In this document: in pieces, positions 1 to 11,100 of the stretch
Numbering within the stretch: position 1 is the first letter of the stretch
How the letters are laid out: every line of letters begins with the position of its first letter
DNA from: Solicoccozyma terricola
Taxonomy: Eukaryota > Basidiomycota > Tremellomycetes > Filobasidiales > Piskurozymaceae
NCBI GenBank assembly: GCA_001600875.1
Contig: BCLD01000015.1
Span: 596,001-660,000, forward strand
Length of the DNA: 64,000 nucleotides
Direction of reading: 5' to 3'
Notes under the pieces: model-generated
Databases searched by the model: none
Seen by the model: the letters and a program-made list of their open reading frames with translations, nothing else
Told to the model about the DNA's origin: nothing
Position numbers and translations under genes: made by a program

Positions 1-946
1 GGGGGGGGGGGGGGGGAAGGAAATGCAAACAAGTTCAGCTGGGAAAAAACGGGAAAAGGTGGATCGGTAACGTGGGGTAATGGAATGAAAGAAAACATAC
101 AGATAGTTGTTCAGTAATCGATCTGAACTACTTCGATGTGCATGACCAGGCAACAAAGCGTCCATCTTGAGATAGTTGGTTGATATCGATGAAGGAAACG
201 GGTTTTTTTCGCTATTGTGTCGTCGATGTTTGGTGGTTAAGTATTACTACCTTCGCTTTGCTTGTGACCTACAAGTGGTTGACGTGTTCCAGTCGAGGTT
301 ATTGATTTTTCCCTGGAAACAACAGTAGGGGATCGGCGAGAAGACCCGTTTACGTGTTCTGTCCACGGTTATCTCGAGCGAAACGATACCCGAGGCAGAG
401 AGGGGAGAGAGAGAGAGAGAGGTGTGTGTCAGATGAGTGTGTTGGTGAATGGAGAAGAGGAGAATAGGAAGGTGTGCAGTGAGTGCAAGGTAGCAACACC
501 CTTGCTGTACGAGGCTGTCGATGGTGGATGTCGATGAAGGAGTTGTGCGATGGAGTTATGAACCTTGTCACCTGAACATTTCCCCTTCGAGTTGCGAAGG
601 ACATGATGCGTCATCGGCGTCATTTAATTTGAATCCGCGGTTCAATTTATGGAAGCGGGGGCAAGGGAGAGTGATAAGCGGGGGGTGGGGACTGGGGGAA
701 TGACGTGGAGAAGTGGAGCACGTAGAATGACGTGGCATGGTTTATATTGATAAGGAGTCCTTCGGCCATACAGGAATGGAATGACGTGGCATGGAACATT
801 GATAAGGAGCCGCCTCCCTTCCTCCCAATCAACCTATGACGTGGCTGTTAGCTCCCCCCCTGTAGTCACGTTGCTGTGACCATCCATCCTCCTATACCAT
901 CTGTTGCTATACCAACCCCTTGTCTCATTCATATTCCCATCCACAA
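1..946. promoter_or_regulatory. Gene-free 5' region upstream of COQ9 with reiterated TGACGTGG sites
   Basis: I see no coding exon here. The window opens with a G16 run, and a short (GA)n tract lies near 400-421. The notable content is four copies of TGACGTGG at 701, 728, 782 and 837, spaced 27, 54 and 55 bp apart. Copies two and three sit in an imperfect duplication of about 54 bp sharing GAATGACGTGGCATGG and ATTGATAAGGAG. The core resembles an ATF/CREB-type bZIP half site. A role in COQ9 transcription is inference from proximity only. Confidence 0.5.
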
Positions 947-2370
947 ATGCCGCCATCACCACCACCACATCTTCTCTCATCTATCCTCAACTGTTCACTC
1001 CCGCTCATCCCTCGTTATTCTTTCACACGCAACGCTATACGACAAGGCGTCATTGCATCTCTCAACACTTCTCCACCATTCAAGCATGATCACGATCAAT
1101 TACAAGATACCTCAAATATAGATGATGAATTGAGGGATGATAATATTATAGATACGGTATTTGGTGATGGAGTTCAACCTGAGAAAGAATTGGTCAAGTT
1201 ATGGGAAGAACGAGGATTGAATGCAATTTCTTCTTCTTCTTCTTCTTCAACGTCATCTGAATTAAGAAACTCAAAGATGTCGAATGGAAAACGATTAGAA
1301 AGGTTATTACTTGATCGATTAGAGTATTCTGAGATAACAGCAGGCGAACATCTCGTTCAAGTATGTTTCTTTATTTCCTCCTTTTCCTTTCTCGTATTCC
1401 AACCCACCAACATCGATCCTTCCCCACGATTTACTATTATCTAACAGGCATACGCACTCATGTCATCACCATCTTCACCAACCACACTACCTATCCCACT
1501 ACCGAAACGAACAATTGAATATCTTGTATCTCAATTCTCAACAAATGGGAAATGGAGAATATTACCTGATTATAAACCACCGAATCCTTTCACTGAATCA
1601 ACATCATCTTCTGAATCATCATCCTCCGAGTCATCTTCTGAATCATTCGCATCATCCGCATCCACAACATTTTCTCCTCACCACCACCACCAACAGCCAC
1701 CACCACCACCTAATTCAATCATAATCCCAATAATCAACCCAACTCCTCTCCTCAACTATGCATGGAAAATAGCAGATCGATCGATATGGGAGATCGATGG
1801 ATTGATAGATGGTGGCTTGGGAAGAGGTAGAAAGGAGGAAGGAGGGATAGGGAGAGGTGGGGGTGGAGGTGGAGGAGTGAGTTTTTTGTCTTTGGTAGGG
1901 ACCGAGGGGGGGGGGGGGGGGGGGGGGGGGGGGAAGGCTGTTTGGAGGGATGTTGATAGAGATTGGTTTCTTACTTTTTCCTTTTTCCTTTGCGTCTTTA
2001 GAGTGATTGGTATTTGAAAAGATTAGCAATCAGTTTGATTTACCTTCGAGCAGGTGAGTGAGAAAAACCCCGTCTTCTCAATTTTTTTTTTTCACCCTTC
2101 TGAACTCCCCAAACTGATGGTTGAACGTTTTCATACCATCTCTTTAAAGAATCTCATCTCTTACATCCTCGTACCCATCCAACCTCCCAATCCCATTCCG
2201 ATCCTCTAACAAAAGCACGAAAATCCCTCTCTTCGTCTCTTTCTCGATTCGATTCTCTTGTATCAACGACGAATAACGTGGATGAGTTGAGTGGGGAGTT
2301 GGGACAGTTTGGTTCGTTTGTTTGGAAGAGTTGGGGTGGGCTGTTTAGGAGTCGGGGTTGGATTCGATGA
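947..2370 (+). CDS. COQ9: Ubiquinone biosynthesis protein COQ9, mitochondrial
   Basis: COQ9 is a lipid-binding TetR-fold protein of the mitochondrial inner membrane that supports COQ7 in coenzyme Q synthesis. Four exons join in frame: 947-1360, 1448-1876, 2002-2053 and 2150-2370, giving about 371 aa. Family landmarks appear in order: VFGDGVQPEKELVKLWEERG matches the early helices, LLNYAWKIADRSIW matches the segment before the signature, and exon 3 encodes DWYLKRLAISLIYL, equivalent to the conserved NWYTRRAMLAAIY. The C-terminus has the usual short amphipathic helices. The first 30 residues are Ser/Pro-rich and lead into a basic stretch (RYSFTRNAIRQG), fitting a mitochondrial presequence. ATG 947 is the first in-frame ATG of the exon; an extra upstream exon is not excluded. 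Ser- and His/Pro-rich insertions separate the helices. Intron 2 contains a G28 run (1906-1933). Confidence 0.78.
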
Positions 2371-2513
2371 TTTTGTCTCTCTCTCCCCCCCCCCCCCCCC
2401 CCCGGGCCCCCGGGATGTTTTGAAGAAATCGGTGTACATGATGGCATATATCGCCCTGGATGTACTCAATACAACGAATGAATGTTTTACATGAACCGAA
2501 GAAAAAAAAGGGT
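2371..2513. other. Convergent 3' intergenic segment with C19 run
   Basis: This segment separates the COQ9 and RING-CH stop codons. It holds a C19 run (2385-2403) followed at once by the palindromic GGGCCCCCGGG. No coding signal is visible. It probably carries both 3' UTRs. The homopolymer length may not be reliable in the assembly. Confidence 0.6.
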
Positions 2514-4693
2514 TCAATCATCTGATACACCAAACTCGTCATTTATTCCATCCGCAATATCATCTACCCTATTCACCTCGTTTCCTGGATTCAAAATAGA
2601 TTGAATAGTTAATAATTCTCCCTTTGGATTGACCTCCAAGATCGCCGTTTCAGCTTTCAACAAGACGTAATGGGATATATTAGTCGTTAGTGCGTATAAT
2701 TGTTTGATTGCGCGGGGGGGAAGAGGGGGGGGGGATTTGATTAGTTGTTTGACAATCGGGAGCGAAACATGGGAAACCACTACTACCGCACCGAATAGCA
2801 CCCATACAAACAGCCACAACAACAACGACACTTCCTACACCTACACCATCTCCATTTCTTCTCCTTCTCGTCCATCCGAACATTCCACCACCTCGTCCTA
2901 TTCGTATATTATTCATCATTTGAAACGGACCTAGGAGAGATGATGAGATTAAGAGTGAAACGAATGATAGAGCTCCAATGAGGGAGAACCCGAGTGAGAA
3001 TCGAGTGAGAAGCGGTTGAATCATTGGTTCGATGAAAGAGGGGATATGTGGATGTGGGAGTCGAGCGATGTGTTTCGACCATGTATCGACGAATAAGGGA
3101 GAATTGATAGGAACAGATGGAGTCGTAACGTCGACTACCTTTTTCACCCCTTGCATCACCACTTCTTCTGCTTCCCCACTCATGAAAACATTCACCGCTC
3201 TGACTACTATATCAACCATCCCTCCTGAAAATCCGTACCCAGCCAACCCCGTAGTCGTATCATGCTCCAATCTATCCTCGATCCGAGTGAATGGTGAACG
3301 AATGTAATCGTCGAACCAACGGGAGGAAAGGAGTTCGAGAAGGAGTTCACCGGAGAAAAGAGTGAGGAGAAGGAAGAGGAGGAGGGAGGTGGTGAGGAGG
3401 ATCACGGGTGAAGAAGCAAGACCGAAAATCAGGGTACGATGGAAACGATATCGGAAGTGGCATTGCGTGCATTCTGGGGATACCGGTGGGGGGCGCGGGG
3501 GTGGGGGGGTTGGGGATTAACCAATCAAGCAAGCGAAGGAAGGAATCCTGCGATGCATTGAAACCTCACCATGAAATGCTTTCTGAAGGAAGAAAACCAA
3601 GCGACAGCAGGTTGCGACGGCATCAGGTAAACGCTTTGAAAACCCGGTGTAGTTGACGAGAGGACCTTACTTTATTTCTACCAGTTCCTCTCCATTGGTT
3701 GATGCACTTTACTATTTCCACATAGAGAGAACACCAGTATCGTTAGAGATCTTGATACGAAGGGTTGTCCAACAGAACGTGAACCACCACGATCTTACCA
3801 TGAACATGCTGTGGTAAGGCGGTCGGCTAGTGTATCAGTATTTGGTATCGATATATTGCCCACTATGTTCGCGGAAGACAATAGTGATTGTCCCACGAAG
3901 AGCGTATCGCTGAATATGTCGGCGGGAAAGAACATCCCTTTTGCTCCGTGAAGCAATGAGAGCTCACTCCGTTCGCGAAGAAGAAAGATAGTATTGCTCG
4001 CTGCGGCTCACCGCTAACACGAGCAAGACATGACAAAACGACTGATATTTTCGTTCGTTCGTTCGTTCGTTCGTTCGTTCGTTCACAAACACTCACACTC
4101 ATACTCCCACTACACAAACAAGGACTTATCAACCTTCCCAATTCTTCAACTTCCTCTGGTGAAGACGAACCGAAACAGATTCTACACATTAGTTCATCTG
4201 GTTGTGTCTCGATATCGACCGTATCGACCGTATCGACCGAGGTGGGGGGTTGATCCATGATGATAGGAAGGGAATGAGAATGAGTTGGCGTCGAGGGATG
4301 TGACGAGGACGTGGATGTCGACGTGAGAGCTGGAGGAGTGGGGTTGGGGAAGGGTAAAGGAGGTTTAGTAGCGTTCAGTTGTGTAAGCGATGATTGACCA
4401 CCTGTGGTGCTGTCGTCCATATCACCATCGTGCGATGTCCCAAGACCAGGGAATGGTATTATCCGATCGAATGCTACAGACTCTACTGACTTCTGATTAT
4501 GTATGACCGCCTGCTTTGGCTGTTGATTCCGGAGCACGTCGTGGAACTCTAGGTGGTGGTCAATCAGGTCCTCGTCGTGCCATCCTCCCACTCGGGAATG
4601 ACTCGATGGAAGGGTGGAGTCGGAGTGATGAGCGTGAGGAGACGGAGGTAGGGACATTGTTGGCTGGCTGTTGTCTGCTGCTGGGCTACTCAT
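2514..4693 (-). CDS. RING-CH (RINGv) multi-pass membrane E3 ubiquitin ligase, MARCH-like
   Basis: A predicted membrane-anchored E3 ligase of the MARCH/RING-CH type. Six exons join in frame: 4693-4097, 3808-3799 (10 nt), 3711-3671, 3582-3570 (13 nt), 3473-2808 and 2653-2514, giving about 488 aa. After a 180-residue Ser/Pro-rich tail comes a complete C4HC3 RING-CH: CRIC, then CLC, then H and C in HVHVKC, then CTQC. The spacings C-x2-C, C-x-C-x7-H-x2-C and C-x2-C all hold, but only with both micro-exons included. A basic linker (RYRFHRT) leads into hydrophobic segments (starting IFGLASSPVILL and LGFSLIGALSFVSLL). Start ATG 4693 is the first ATG of the exon. Intron 1 (4096-3809) carries repeat cluster A and a (TTCG)n tract; introns 4 and 5 carry C runs. 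The gene is divergent from the CCDC174 gene. Substrate is unknown. Confidence 0.8.
3858..4084 (-). repeat. Repeat cluster A plus (TTCG)n tract, in intron 1 of the RING-CH gene
   Basis: Read on the gene's sense strand, the intron contains GCGAACGGAGTGAGC (3976-3962), a variant GCGAACATAGTGGGC (3872-3858) and degenerate copies between. A (TTCG)n microsatellite of about 34 bp fills 4050-4084, directly after the 5' splice site at 4096. The units match those in clusters B-F elsewhere in the window. Confidence 0.75.
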
Positions 4694-4875
4694 GGCTGGG
4701 AGGAGGGAGGAGGAGGATGCGACTAGGGATGGATGGTGACCAGGACACTCCCGGGGCACCGAACCCGTCGAGGTCACACGTGAGTCACAATCAGCATGGC
4801 ATGGACAGTCACCCGCTCATCAGCTCACCACCATCTCCCCATACACATCCATTCCCCATCGTCACACCTCTCACC
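4694..4875. promoter_or_regulatory. Divergent promoter between RING-CH and CCDC174 genes
   Basis: A 182-bp region separates the two opposite start codons. It contains GGTCACACGTGAGTCAC near 4771-4787, overlapping CACGTGA and TGACTC-like elements. The remainder is C/T- and A/C-rich toward the plus-strand start, typical of fungal promoters. No TATA box is evident. Confidence 0.5.
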
Positions 4876-6860
4876 ATGTCCTCCTCCTTGGCTTCCTCTT
4901 CCTCCTCCTCCTCCTCCTCAATCCGTAAGAAAAACCCGCCATCGACAGTCTCACAAGCTTCAATCTTCGATCTTAAATCTATTCTCTCGGAACACAAGGA
5001 CAAGTTTGCAAAGGAAGGGAAGGGATCCGTTAGAGGTGGTGGTGGAAGGGAAGAGAGGAGAAGGAGTGAATTGGTAGGTATTTGAACATAGCGATTGTTG
5101 TGCCCCCCGCGAATAGAGTGAGCAGTGTCATACTCTACGTTCGCAATGATCTCTGCGAGGGTAGCGAGCAATACTCCCTGTCTGGCCACTGGTACCGACC
5201 GGAACGATCAAGAAGTCGGTTGCGCGGGGAGAGAGAGATAGAGAAACAACATGACCCAGCGCTGATGAATAACCTTCTTCAACTCTTCGTGGTCACCCCT
5301 TCACTTCACAGTCTCGAGATAAATTCTCAAGACCTTCACCGAACCTCTCTTCACGTCTCGCTCGACAATCTACATCAACATCAACAACAATGGAACGACT
5401 TTCTCGTCCTTCAGAAGAACAACGATTAGCGCTTATGCAGAAGAAATCTGAATTGTATGACAAGTTACAGAGAGGAGAGTTGGAAGGGGTTGGAGAGAGA
5501 GAAATGGGAGAGTGGGTTGTTGATGTGAGTGTTTTTCTGGCGGTTGATTCAGGCGTTCAGTTCACTAAAAGCCATGAATATGCGGGTCTTTGAATTTTTT
5601 TTAAACAAAAAAGTTTGAATCGAAATGGAATCAGCAAGATTCAGATGAATACTCGAATCATTCAAGCGATATTGATGAATCTGCTTCTATCCCTCTTCCT
5701 ATCCACGCCGCAGGAGATCAAGTTGGTCAAAGCGGAAGAGACGATGGATGGGAAGGAATGAAATCTCGAAATGGGAAAGGAAAACAAAAGGAAAAGATCA
5801 AGGAGACAAAGGACGTAAAAGAGGATGATTTTGAAGATGTATGTTGAAATCTCGTTTTTTTTCTTCCCTCTTCTAACACACTCGTTTAATCAAACCCCCC
5901 CCCCGCGATCCAACTCGCATTACACAGTTTGAAGACAATTACGTTCAAGTGGAATACATCGATGAGCTCGGTCGAACGAGAACAGGAACGAGGAAGGAAG
6001 CAAAAGACGCAGAGAAGGAGAAGGAGAGAATACGTAATGAAGGAGGAGGAGGTGGAATCGATGGAATTATCCATGATGATGGGACTAGAGCTGAAAGATC
6101 GGAGATTGGTTCGGCCCATCAGGAAGTACTGTGAGTGACGTAAAAATCGGGTGTATGAGCGTGTGCTGAAAATGTAAAAGTATCTTCCTGACGTTTGGTC
6201 CGTCGTAGCCAATCGAATGTCATCTGTAAGTTTATCCGTGACGTGCTAAAAAAAAACATGCCTTTCCCACAAGGCCACCAAACTGACGTCGTGAATTTTA
6301 TTTCCCAAACCCCCCCCCCCCCCCAAGACGGCGCACAATCACTCTTCCCAGTCTACGAACCGACTCAAGAAGATCTAATTGCCCGACTCAAAGCTCAAGA
6401 TCCTGGTGCTTTGGAAACTCATTACGATAGTACAAGAGAGGTACGATCACGAGCTGCTGGAGCGTATCAATTTTCACTTGATGAAGAGGAGAGGAAGAAG
6501 CAGATGGAGGAGTTGAAGAAGGAGAGGGTGGAGACGGAGTTGAAAAGAGAAGAGAGAGGGGAGGGGAAAGGGGTGAATAAAGTGGAGGAGGCGAGGAAGA
6601 GAAAGTTGGAGGAGAGGAAAGCATTGATAGAGGCGAAAAGGATAAAGGTGAGTGGAGTTGTTTTGGTCGAATCAACACTCGAATCCCTCCCCGGGGGGTG
6701 GGAGGGCACAATGCGATCACTAACTTGGGACTTGAGAATACAGGTGATGGGTGGTAAAGAGGCATTGGAGAAGGCAAGACGAGATCTGAGAGAAAAAGCT
6801 GCAGAGAGTTTTCTTGATGGACTGGAAAAGGATTTGCAGCGACAAGAGAAGCCCAAGTAG
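4876..6860 (+). CDS. CCDC174: CCDC174-family coiled-coil protein
   Basis: Members of this conserved eukaryotic family are nuclear and linked to RNA processing; the exact role is not clear. Seven exons join in frame: 4876-5073, 5312-5524, 5614-5838, 5928-6130, 6209-6225 (17 nt), 6328-6647 and 6744-6860, about 430 aa. Landmarks: an N-terminal SIFDLKSILSEHKDKF helix; an ALMQKKSELYDKLQRGE segment followed by VVDFESKW; the family box VEYIDELGRTRTGTRK; VIYGAQSLFPVYEPT across the micro-exon; then AYQFSLDEEERKKQMEELKK leading into a Lys/Glu/Arg-rich coiled coil to the stop. The 238-nt first intron holds repeat cluster B. The intron before exon 6 ends in C15 followed by AAG. The acceptor at 5613 is chosen because it restores VDFESKW; 5634 is an in-frame alternative. 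Confidence 0.82.
5109..5169 (+). repeat. Repeat cluster B in intron 1 of CCDC174
   Basis: Two clear units lie in the sense orientation of the host gene: GCGAATAGAGTGAGC (5109-5123) and GCGAGGGTAGCGAGC (5155-5169). They are 46 bp apart, with a TACGTTCGCAATG remnant between. They belong to the family seen in clusters A and C-F. The host intron (5074-5311) is longer than most introns of this gene. Confidence 0.75.
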
Positions 6861-7033
6861 TTCCTAGCGCGGAAGCAAACACACACCCCTTAGCTCGGGT
6901 TTACGACACAATAAACGAAAGCATTTCATAGAGACCGTATCCTATCAACCATTGTACCCATCACATATCTCCCAGAATGATACTACCAGACTTGCATTTC
7001 GTAAATGTCGAACGGACGACCGAAAGGCATGTC
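6861..7033. other. Convergent 3' intergenic segment
   Basis: This lies between the CCDC174 stop (+) and the inferred RPEL stop (-). No coding signal is seen. It likely holds both 3' UTRs. Confidence 0.5.
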
Positions 7034-7894
7034 TTACTGTTTACCTGGAAGGAGGAGCTTCATCGGCTATTGAACAACGGTCGGGTTCCTTGATTAACAT
7101 TTCGCTGATATACACCCCAAGGAAAAAAAAAAACCAACTCACCATCTAGAATACCTTCCCTGACAAGTTCCTTGGCAGTTGGTCGATGAGCAAGCTGGGC
7201 TTCAAGTTTGTCCTAAAGAACAGAACAGAACCGATTAATCATGGTGTTGAGAGATGTGAGGGTAGGAAAAGTCGACTTACTCCAAGTTGAGCTTTCATGA
7301 GATCATGTTTTTTAGCAGCGAGGGAGTCGTCCGGAGCACCTATCCAATATCATAAAGCATCGAGATATCAGACCGAGGGGAACCTCACGCGGGTAAGCGC
7401 GTTACTCTCCCATCCCAACTCACCGTACAAAATGCCATGATCTTGTAACTGTTTAACATCCGGCCTTTCCCCCAAGAACTTGTCCAACTTTTCCGTCCCT
7501 GGTCCTTTCGCTTTAAGGTCGTGAGAGGTATCGACTCCAGGAGCAGGAGCTGGTACGATACTCGGCGCGACTTGTGCAGCTTGAGCATGAGCCTGAGACG
7601 CCAAGTTGGACGCTGCGGTACCCGCTTGAGAGGCAGCGGAAGCGATGGTAGAACCCGCGGTCTGGAGATGGGGTTGAGCGGCTGCGTAGGCAGCTTGGAC
7701 GTGGGGTTGAGCTGCTGTAGCAGCTTGCGACGCGAGTTGGGACGCGGAGGCGGCGGCGGAGGAGGCCGTGTTGGCAAGGGAGGAAGCAGCGGCTTTGGCT
7801 TGATCGTAGAATGCTGCATGAGGAGAGTGCGTATGTGCGTGAGTAGGTGGTGGGAGATGGTGTGGTGGGAGCAGGACACCCGGTACCTACACAT
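7034..7894 (-). CDS. Small RPEL-repeat protein with Ala/Gln-rich N-terminal half
   Basis: RPEL motifs bind monomeric actin in animal MRTF and Phactr proteins; the role of short fungal RPEL proteins is not established. Five exons join in frame: 7894-7891 (only ATGT), 7813-7424, 7339-7281, 7212-7143 and 7044-7034, giving about 177 aa. The N-terminus reads MSFYDQAKAAASSLANTASS and continues as a helix of Ala, Ser, Gln and Thr for about 90 residues. Two RPEL-like motifs follow: KLDKFLGERPDVKQLQDHGI and KLEAQLAHRPTAKELVREGI. The first exon is inferred because an intron starting GTAGGT right after ATGT gives a plausible start in frame, and no other ATG fits. The last exon (GKQ-stop) is less certain. 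The promoter region contains TGACGTCA and TCACGTGA. Confidence 0.72.
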
Positions 7895-8129
7895 GATGGA
7901 TGGACGATGGATGTCAGATGGATGGTGGTGGTCCGTCGAGGCCAGTCCCATTGCGGGAGATAGCGAATGCGATGGCGTGACGTCACAAACCCCAGGCCAA
8001 GAGAGTCACGTGATATCGTCGTCAAATGCGGGGGTAGCGGGTAGGGAAAGGGGGAGGGGAGGGGGGGCAGGGCAGGGAGCTACAAAGTAGTACATAGATA
8101 CATATCGGGCAACGTACGGGTCGTCTCAT
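7895..8129. promoter_or_regulatory. RPEL promoter / CUL3 3' end, with CRE and E-box palindromes
   Basis: This 235-bp spacer lies between the CUL3 stop and the RPEL start, both on the minus strand. It contains a perfect CRE palindrome TGACGTCA (7978-7985) and a TCACGTGA E-box (8006-8013), 84 and 112 bp upstream of the RPEL ATG. These match binding sites of bZIP and bHLH factors by sequence. Function is inferred. Confidence 0.5.
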
Positions 8130-11100
8130 TCAGGCCTGGCAGGGGATGGCGGGACAGGTCATTAAAGTCTTCTCGAACAGACGCCTTTTGTCAAAGTCGC
8201 GGAAACTCACCAAGTATTGATACGACTTCATGCCATCTCTTGCCAAGTATTCCCTCTGGTGTCCGTAGCATCATCAGTAGGCGGTTCCTTGAGGTAAAGA
8301 AGAAGAGGGGGGGGGGGGGGGGGGGAAACGGGTCCGAGCATCACTCACATCAATCAGACTCTCAATTCTCTTCTTGATAGCAACGGGAGGCGGGGTAAAC
8401 CTAGTCATCAACTGTCTAGCCACTTCATGGACTAGATCGTTATGAGCCATGGTTTTCCGATCTTTCATGATTCTGACAATGCATGCCTAAATCACGGTAT
8501 CGCGTGACGAGTCAGTATGGATGAATGATGAGAATCACCCGAAAAGGAATGACCTAATCTCACCTCAATCTGATGTCTCCGCTCTTCATCAACTTTCTCC
8601 TGAGTTTCAGCCCGCTCAGAATTACTCTCCACCTTCCCAACAATAGTCTGTATCTTGATCTTCGCGAGTGGACAAGTAAAGCCGGCATTGAAGGAGAATC
8701 GATCGGTCGTAGCGACATCTCGGGATTTAGGAGATTTCGTAAGGACGCGGTATTTTCCACAAGAAAGGGATTGTAGCGCACGAGAAAGGTCAGGAGGAGG
8801 TATTTGGGTTGATTTTTTGATATCCTGGTCGAGAGTGAGATGTTTGAGAAACAGGGTTGGAGTGTGGGTCATCACAAGTGCACCACAGGCTCACCTCCCA
8901 TCCCAACTCCTCTCCTTCTTCGAGATCCTCAAACATCAACAAAATAACCGCACAATACGTGGACACATTCAACTCGTGGACTCTGTTCCTAAATTCGACC
9001 TTGATATCCGCAGAGCCCAAGCTGGCTTGCCAAGTCAGTCTTCTACCAGAATGTCTCGAATGATAGAATTTCTCATATGTCGACGTGCCTCTCACGAGAA
9101 TGGGAGGGAGGTTGCATGTTTGCTGGATCGATTCTCCAGGCCAGAATGTTGAGGTAAGGACTTGGACAGAGATGTCGTAGCCGAGTGGCTGACAGGTAGC
9201 CATGTCCTGGTCAGTACCAGGACGAGGGCCAGGACGGTGAGAAGGACGGTTCGGGCTCACTTCAACTTTGACAAGATGTCGCTCGAATGACTTCATCGTA
9301 TCGGCAGACAATCTCATGTCGTTGAACATACCTTCCAGCTTCTGAGTAAATTGGTAGCCACTTTTAACAAGTCGAAACATGTGCGCGTCAGTATCCGTGT
9401 TGTTGCGATTGCGCAATACAGCTAGAGCACTCACGACTCGACCTTCAATTTAGCTACCATATTTCTCTCCGCATCCTCCGACACACTCCTGTTATTTAAT
9501 AGCCGCTTCGCCAAATGCGCTTTATAATACCGTTCAAACACATCCTTGTCAAGAAGGAATCGGAAGAGAATGATAGTCTTCTCCAAGACGACATCCACTT
9601 CGTCCTCGGATTTACCCTTGAGACCCTTCTTTAGGTTCTCATCGATGAAAAGGGAGATATATTCGGGTGCCTTGGCGTTCACGTTGATGAATGTTTGAAA
9701 GGCCTGGTAGGGAAGAGATGTTAGTCGGAATTCATCATCAATGAAAACGTGCGCTATCACCAGCAACCAACCTCATTGATCGCAGTCTGGATCCCCTTAT
9801 CATCTGAGAATCCATCCTTCAGTATCCGATCGAACTTGTCCTTTAGATCCAACACATCCTGCACCCATCTCAAAGCCGCCGCCGCTGATGCCGCAGCAGA
9901 CATACCCGAGCCAGTCGCAGGGGCACCTTCCGATTGTCCCATCAAGGGATACGTTTCCTTCCCTTTCCCTTTCGCCTTTAACGAGAATGGCGTCGCTTGG
10001 TCCACATTCGGAGCATTCATGTCCATGTCGTTGTTGGTCGCATCAACGGTAGATGCCGCACCACTCGATGGTCCGACAGCAATCCCTTCATTGATCGCTG
10101 TCCCTCTCGCCAAGATACTCCGTTTCAATGCCGCTTTAAGCACATCGAGACCCTCCGTCACTCCAGGTCGACCGAACAGCTTGTACAATCGCTGTAAATC
10201 ACCGTACTTGTCGTCATCCAACATAGACACGAGACCTGATCCAGACATGTTCAGAATTGTTGAGAGGTGATTGGAGAGCAGTTCAGTGTCCAGAATCGCG
10301 AGTAGAGGTTTGAGAGTTTTGGCGGAGAGGTAATGTGCGCAACGATTTTGCTCTTCTGATAAACGGCTTTCAGCCTGTGGCCACGGAAGTCCAGTCACGT
10401 AAGCGGTCCCATCCCCTGTCTTTTCGAATTCTAACAAGGATCCTCACCTTTCGAAGATAAGTCGCGGCGTCACAGCTCTCTAACAACACTTCACTTTCAT
10501 TTCTGTAAAACTCAGTACTCCTTCCCAAGAAAACGCCTTCAAAATCCTCCTCATAAACGTTCTTCTTTCCACCTTTGACCTCGAGTGTCGTAAGAATGTC
10601 AATAACATCTCTCATAGCTGATCGATTGATTATCTCGCCCAATCGTTCTAATTGGATCTGTGTGAGTAACGTGTTGATGAGATGCGATTGGATAGGGAAA
10701 GACTCGGTGTGTATGATTTGAGAGAGGACGAGTTGTAACCCGAGGTCGTAGACTTTCGGTACATTGGCATGTGGTGCATGGACTTTATCCTGTCATTCAC
10801 GCGAGGGTGGTGGTGTGGTGTGTTAATAATGTGTGAATCCAAATAGTCGTAGAAGCCGAGACATGCAGAGGGAAAAAAAAACTCACCATATATCTTAAAA
10901 CCTGTGTCAATTGCTTCATACTAGCAGAATGATCTTCCCATACGAATTTTATCGCTTTCAAGAACCGTTCACCTTCTACCACCATCTCTACGGATTGAGC
11001 ACCCGCGATCCCAGCAGCTGAAGTTGAAGGATCGTGAGAAGGGACGCCGTTGAGTGATGGACCAGCACTTGTTGAAGACATCGACATCACTCCGCTTCTT

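Noticed and set aside
1..16. G16 at the window start as a possible telomere
   Set aside because: There is no T/A-containing telomeric unit, only a homopolymer like those seen throughout the window.
2654..2831. Continuous frames extending the RING-CH exon to 2680, or a separate start at 2831
   Set aside because: Both read through an intron (2807-2654) containing C10 and C7 runs. Splicing GTATGG to GAAAG keeps phase and links the two frames.
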